From Litsea cubeba (Eukaryota > Streptophyta > Magnoliopsida > Laurales > Lauraceae): 64,000 nt of DNA. The DNA lies in the NCBI GenBank assembly GCA_012931725.1, contig CM022948.1:66391253-66455252 (forward strand), written 5' to 3'. Of this stretch, positions 59,553-64,000 are shown in pieces; positions within the stretch are counted from its first letter, which is position 1; the number at the start of each line of letters is the position of its first letter. The notes under the pieces are model-generated. The model did no database searches and was not told the origin of the DNA. It saw nothing but the letters and a program-made list of their open reading frames with translations. The position numbers were made by a program, and so were the translations under genes.

Positions 59553-60072
59553 ATAATACCTGTGTGTGGGTTCACTAGATATGATGGGCTCAATGTCAGT
59601 GGCAAACCCGTTGGTGTGATCCGAAAATATATAAACCTTATCAGCGCCACAATATAGCCAGTTGATTTATCAAGATTGCTAACACCCCTCATGCAAACTC
59701 TTGATCGACTTAATTTGACATGTTCATCGCAAAGAGGAGAGGCCCAAGATTCATGCAGGTCATACCAGTAAGATCATGTTGATCTGATAATGGACTTGAT
59801 CAATGAGCCTGGTACATTTCCAATAAAAAAAGCGCCATGGTGATGATGGGCCTAGCATCTTCCAGAAGCTTCTGGACATTCCTTGGGAGCTCTGTTCCTT
59901 CTCTTACATCTGCGGTCGAGTGAAGTTAACTTACTACTTACTAGTCTGTGGGATGAATTTTGATCCTTTGTACATAGGTCTTATGTAGACACAAACCAGA
60001 CCCGACCTGACAAGTTGCACCCCTAATTAGAGGCGATCAATGATTCATGCCTTTGGTGGTCACAATGCTTTC
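59553..60072. other. intergenic with an HSE-like site
   Basis: No gene. See the separate entry at 59860-59882. Confidence 0.45.
59860..59882. promoter_or_regulatory. orphan heat-shock-element-like site
   Basis: TTCcaGAAgcTTCtgGACatTCC: three perfect alternating nGAAn units and two imperfect ones at 5-bp phase. No adjacent gene was recognised. It could be chance, a decayed promoter, or part of a mobile element. Confidence 0.35.
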
Positions 60073-61073
60073 GGGCACGTTTGGTAAATAAAGAGAAATC
60101 CTTTTTTTTTAGGATTTCCTCCATCTCCTAAAATTAAATATATCCTCATACAGTTCTACAGAGAATTCTTGGTTTGGCATTGAAAGAGGATTCTTACCAT
60201 TAGTAGAACTTATGATCCAATAGCTGTAAGGTTTTTGAAAATAACTCAAGATCCATGAAGAGTCAAGACCTCATATTTTTAATCAAAATTTTTCTTGTCC
60301 ATCTAGAGTAATTGAACGGTTCGGATAGTGCGAAGGGGACTCACAAAAATTAAAAACTAATATTTTAGAATCAGGATATTTTTGTAAATATCTCAAAATC
60401 TAGTGAGGATCAACGGTTGAAATTTGAGCAGCTAGCTGTTTTTGACCTTCTGCTCACGATTTAGATCATGATTTTGGGCCCCATAAGAAGGAAAAGATTG
60501 AAAAAATCACACTGTTTTTCATCCCATTTTTTGCATTGTGTGAAATTAATGGCCAGTAGTTTTTGTTTGATTTCTTGTGATCCATGAAGAATTAGGCTAC
60601 CATATTTGGATAAATAGCCGTTGTAGGCGTTCTGAAAAGATTGGACGGTTTGGATTTTACATATGGGGCCCACAAAATTTCAGAAATTATGATCCAATGG
60701 TCAAGACTTTATTGCAAATAACTTGAAATCTATGATGAATCAATGGTCGATATTTCATCATATAGCCCTTCTTTTAAGGTTTAAACAAGATTAATGGCTT
60801 GGATCTTGATTGTGAGACCCAAAAGATAAGTTTCCAAAGCAAAATCCTATGGTCAAAGTTACTGTTTTTATTGTACATCCACACTATAGCTCCACCTTTC
60901 TTTCCGTGGATTTATAAAGTTCGAGGGAGGCAGGTCGAGAAGCATAAATAATTATTTCTACGGATTTACAGCATCTATTTTCTTAAAATCAGCTGTGAAC
61001 CAAATGTGATAAATCCACGATTACGCAGGAAATACGTGGGAATCCCTAGCCTGGACCTTTGCCAAACGTGCCC
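60073..61073. mobile_element. 1.0-kb TIR element (GGGCACGTTTGG)
   Basis: Starts GGGCACGTTTGGTAAA and ends TTTGCCAAACGTGCCC (15 of 16 inverted match). Flanking triplets 'ttc' and 'tta' fit a decayed 3-bp PIF/Harbinger target site. It has no transposase, and internal frames are short. Confidence 0.6.
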
Positions 61074-61639
61074 TTAGTGACCCGAATCAACTCGGGATGA
61101 CTAAGATTGGTAATATGGTTTATGCTTTAAAAAAATTAAATAAAAAAAACCTACAATAATAAAGTAAATGATGATGATGATGATGATGATAATGGCAGTT
61201 CTATAATAAAATTGATGACACAATTACGGCCGTGCATTACGACATACGTACATTTTCACTTTGTCATTTTAATAGGTACTTTTCTGTCAATAATTCATTG
61301 TAAGATTATTATTCCAGTACTGCATTAAACTCGGGTAAGAAACATGTTCAAGCTTTTGTATATACTGCTCATTCTTGACCCATTAATTATATAATATGTA
61401 CAAAGCATTTGAAATTTATGTATCTTTTGAGTTGTTTCTAGCCAGTGTCTTTTAAAAGCATAATGAGCCCTCAATGATGAATTATACTAAAGATTATGAA
61501 AACATGTAATTACACTTGGAGAGGGTATTGGACATTTTCATATGATTACATGAGAGAGTATAGACAGAATTGAGAGGGTGAAAATTGATAAGAAAAATAT
61601 TTCCAATTCAAAAGAGGCAAAAGTGGATTATTTTATATT
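61074..61639. other. intergenic
   Basis: Only a (GAT)n microsatellite near 61168-61190 stands out. Confidence 0.5.
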
Positions 61640-62110
61640 AAGTACAATTAGACGAGATTAATAAGGAAACTCTATTAGATTAGAAAATCCAAATCTATTG
61701 AGATTAGGAAACCAAACGTTCCCATATATGTGTATATTCTCTGCATTCTTTTCTTTAACCCTTTCATCTCTTGTGATCTTTTCCGAAAAGTAATACATAC
61801 TTCTGCTTCCCTCGCTAATTCTTTAATGATATTCGTTCAGACAAATAATATACACTTCAGATTGCTCTGATGCCAAAGTAAATGAATATACTAAAGAATA
61901 TTTAGAGAGAGAAGCTCAATTATGTATGAAATTTTGAAAAAAGATTATAAGAGATGAAAGGGTTGAAAAAAAAATTGCAGAGAGTACGTACACATACATA
62001 CTTCGACCGTCTGGGTTTCCTAATTTCATCAGGTTTGGATCTTAATTTCAATAGGTTTGGATATTTGAATATCATAGGATTTTCTTATTCTCATCTAAAC
62101 TTAACATAAC
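61640..62110. repeat. inverted repeat resembling head-to-head Copia LTR parts
   Basis: Left arm ~61665-61785 ('ccaaatctattgagattagg ... aaccctttcatctcttgtga') and right arm ~61950-62090 are inverted matches, separated by ~160 bp. The centre has minus-strand TTTGGCATCAGAGC, close to the Copia primer site TGGTATCAGAGC. A rearranged Copia-type element is likely. Confidence 0.5.
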
Positions 62111-62526
62111 GTAATCATCTTTTGCATCTTCTGAATTGGAGACCTTTTCTTATTAAAAGGTGGAAAATAATGTACAAATAATTATGTTCAAAGGTGGAAT
62201 CAATCAAAATCTCCCACATGTTGTGGAATTCATTTTCATAGAGGATAGGATAATTAAAGAAACTATTTGCAATCAAAAGTGAAATTTTTTTTGAATTATT
62301 TACTCCTTAGCACATTTTCTGCTCAATCTATAATACTAAGCAACCTCAATCTATTACTGCTCCTTTCAAATATGAAGCTAATATCATACCACAGAGAGAG
62401 ATTAATTATATTAATGAAGACCTAACAATAGGAACACGTACGTAATTCATGAATCAAAGACATGATTCATGAATTAACAATTACGTGCTTGCATACTAAC
62501 CAATATTGACAACCGCAACTATTGAT

Positions 62527-62532
62527 TTTATT
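62527..62532 (-). terminator. poly(A) signal of peptide gene 4
   Basis: Minus-strand AATAAA in 'caaaataaaatc', about 157 bp beyond the stop, at the position used in the other copies. Confidence 0.6.
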
Positions 62533-62688
62533 TTGAATAACGATTACATCCTTGTATAACAATCCGATCTCCGGATCGTTTTATTACAGCATAATAATTC
62601 AGATAAGTTTACGAAATGAAACGAAGAAATCAAATGAACGAACACATCCATTAAAGAATGGTGTTATATATCTGCATGACTCAAACTT

Positions 62689-63000
62689 TTATACTAAACT
62701 CGGAGGGGAATGTCTGTCAAGACCCACATTCTTGGCAGTGAGTTTGGATGTCGATGGATTTGCAGGCGGAGTAGGGCATTTGCCACCTGGTGTGGGTGTG
62801 GGAGTGTTGGAACATCCGCTGCGGTTGTCATCCCCACCAGGACCTTGTTGGAGGGACTGGAACAGGGTTCTCTCTCCCCACAAGGACCCAGCTCCATCCA
62901 AAGGTCTAGACGCGTCAAGTGGTGGTGAGCTCAAAACCAAGAAGATGATGAAAAAGAAGATTGCTGGGGTTGTGAAGAGGTTTCCTCTGCAAGAGGCCAT
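62689..63000 (-). CDS. small secreted Cys/Pro-rich peptide, gene 4 (103 aa, full length)
   Basis: Signal peptide MASCRGNLFTTPAIFFFIIF, cleavage expected near residue 30. The mature part has RPLDGAGSLWGERTLFQSLQ, a Gly/Asp-rich linker, and Cys-SNTPTPTPGGK-Cys, then PTPPANPSTSKLTAKNVGL and DRHSPPSLV. It is the best reference for the family: intact coding region, TATA box, leader without any GA tract, and poly(A) signal. The product should be secreted to the apoplast. A single Cys-Cys loop around a TPTPTP core with a basic/Pro tail suggests a processed signalling or cell-wall peptide. That role is inference; no named family could be assigned. Confidence 0.85.
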   Translation of the reverse strand: MASCRGNLFTTPAIFFFIIFLVLSSPPLDASRPLDGAGSLWGERTLFQSLQQGPGGDDNRSGCSNTPTPTPGGKCPTPPANPSTSKLTAKNVGLDRHSPPSLV

Positions 63001-63163
63001 CTCTTAGAAGAAAGGAAGGTGATATTTTATATGGGGTAGTTGTGAAAAGGGATGGTGAGTTGAAGAGGTACTGGAGAGATTGATTTTAAAGGAGATGAGA
63101 GGATGGGGATTTGTTGTATGTTAGGGTGAGAAAGGTGATGGGAATGAAAGAGTGCGGTGGTTA

Positions 63164-63171
63164 TATTTATA
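63164..63171 (-). promoter_or_regulatory. TATA box of peptide gene 4
   Basis: TATAAATA in 'aaaccctataaatataacc', 164 bp upstream of the ATG. The AAACCCTATAAATATA block is shared with genes 1 and 2. Confidence 0.7.
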
Positions 63172-64000
63172 GGGTTTGGGGCAAAAGAGGGCCATTGAGA
63201 TTGTGTTAGACGTTTTACTAAGTTGAAATTTTCAATATTGAATTCTAATGGACGGGTCTAATGGGGTGTGTACCAAGGACGTAGGACCAAAATCTACAGC
63301 CCGAAAAGCATGTAACCCCGATTGAGGAGGCCTTGAAGGGGTCCAAATTCTAAATCGGCCCTAGCTAGCTCAAAGTCAATGATGATGACATCGGATTTGG
63401 ACTGGCCACTGGGCCCAAAATGTAAAACTCAGATTTAAAAAATTTTTAGGGTCTGAGACTCTTGACTATGTGGATACAGATCCTAAGTTCGTCTCTTGTC
63501 GGGCTCGGATGTTATTTTGGATCGGACTTCGGATTAATGGGCTTGAATCCTTTCCCATGACAGCACAGTTGTGAAATCTGCATGATATGTGGGTCCCATT
63601 TTGGGATCGAGATGAAGCATCTCTGATCACCTTATGTGATTTTATAATAAGCATTCGGCCATCACTGCTTTGGTCTTTATTTTGTAAGGTTTTGATTATG
63701 CCTTAACTTTCTATAAGTAAAACAAATTAACCTAGCATCAAGATAATTTAGCAAAATACTTTAAAACTTTCTATATTTTAATATTTAATGAAAAAATAAG
63801 TTCCAATCCCACTTTAAGCTAGGGTTTGTCAAAGCCTCAAAGGGCTGACTTGGGCCTTGGTCAGCTTGTGTCTGCCGTGCCATTGGCTGCAGAAAGAAAA
63901 AGGAAGTTCTTTTTTATTATCCTATTTATCACCACCATCAACAATAACCTGATGTTAATGAAAGCAATTTGTTGCTATTAATGGGCCATTCAAACTTATG
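63172..64000. other. upstream flank of peptide gene 4, then intergenic
   Basis: To ~63,320 it aligns with the upstream flanks of genes 1 and 2 ('gacgggtctaatggggt.tgt', 'gattgaggag'). The rest holds no recognisable gene. Confidence 0.5.

Overview
This window is nuclear DNA of a flowering plant. The evidence is nested LTR retrotransposons, short-range tandem duplications, MITEs with intact target-site duplications (TSDs), and small TATA-driven genes with short plant-type introns. I cannot name the species. Host gene density is very low: the clear host genes are a tandem family of small secreted peptides and one probable first exon of a larger membrane-protein gene. Most of the rest is transposable element sequence.

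Layout. 1-8.4 kb: intergenic DNA with a five-copy ~301-bp tandem array (1361-2866) and several MITE-like elements. 8.47-8.62 kb: a 50-codon minus-strand exon with a splice donor, resembling the N-terminus of a plant GAUT (GT8) glycosyltransferase. 11.1-11.95 kb: a miniature Copia-type element. 12.3-12.6 kb: a MITE with a perfect 9-bp TSD. 14.9-19.1 kb: an old, pol-less Ty3/gypsy element (E2, minus strand). 19.15-21.98 kb: a 2.8-kb solo LTR. 22.8-23.3 kb: secreted-peptide gene 1. 23.9-34.6 kb: a young Ty3/gypsy element of the Tat type (E1, plus strand) with two 605-bp LTRs, gag-pol with two RNase H domains, and an intron-containing antisense gene. 36.6-45.6 kb: three LTR-like elements nested inside one another. 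45.6-46.9 kb: a non-autonomous hAT. 48.3-50.3 kb: peptide genes 2 and 3. 52.07-52.19 kb: a SINE with a 16-bp TSD. 55.2-57.8 kb: another solo LTR, followed by a LINE remnant. 58.5-58.66 kb: a peptide pseudogene. 59.2-62.1 kb: TIR elements and an inverted repeat. 62.7-63.2 kb: peptide gene 4.

The peptide genes all lie on the minus strand. Each has a signal peptide, a conserved RPLDGAG..LFQSLQ block, and a Cys-(TPTPTP)-Cys loop; three keep a TATA box 165-250 bp upstream of the start. They lie in a tandem duplication whose units can be followed through every later insertion: the hAT, the nested LTRs, E1 and E2 all landed in copies of the same ancestral unit. A (GA)n tract in the 5' leader varies from absent to about 99 bp between paralogues, and two paralogues share an in-frame stop that removes the conserved C-terminal tail.

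Most notable points: the peptide cluster with its leader microsatellite; the spliced antisense gene inside E1 (three phase-consistent introns, its own TATA box); a compensating frameshift pair hidden inside the apparently intact E1 pol; GGGCGCCC-based arrays that recur in several unrelated parts of E1 and E2; and clusters of 14-18-bp palindromes, with a different core in each family, inside the long LTRs.
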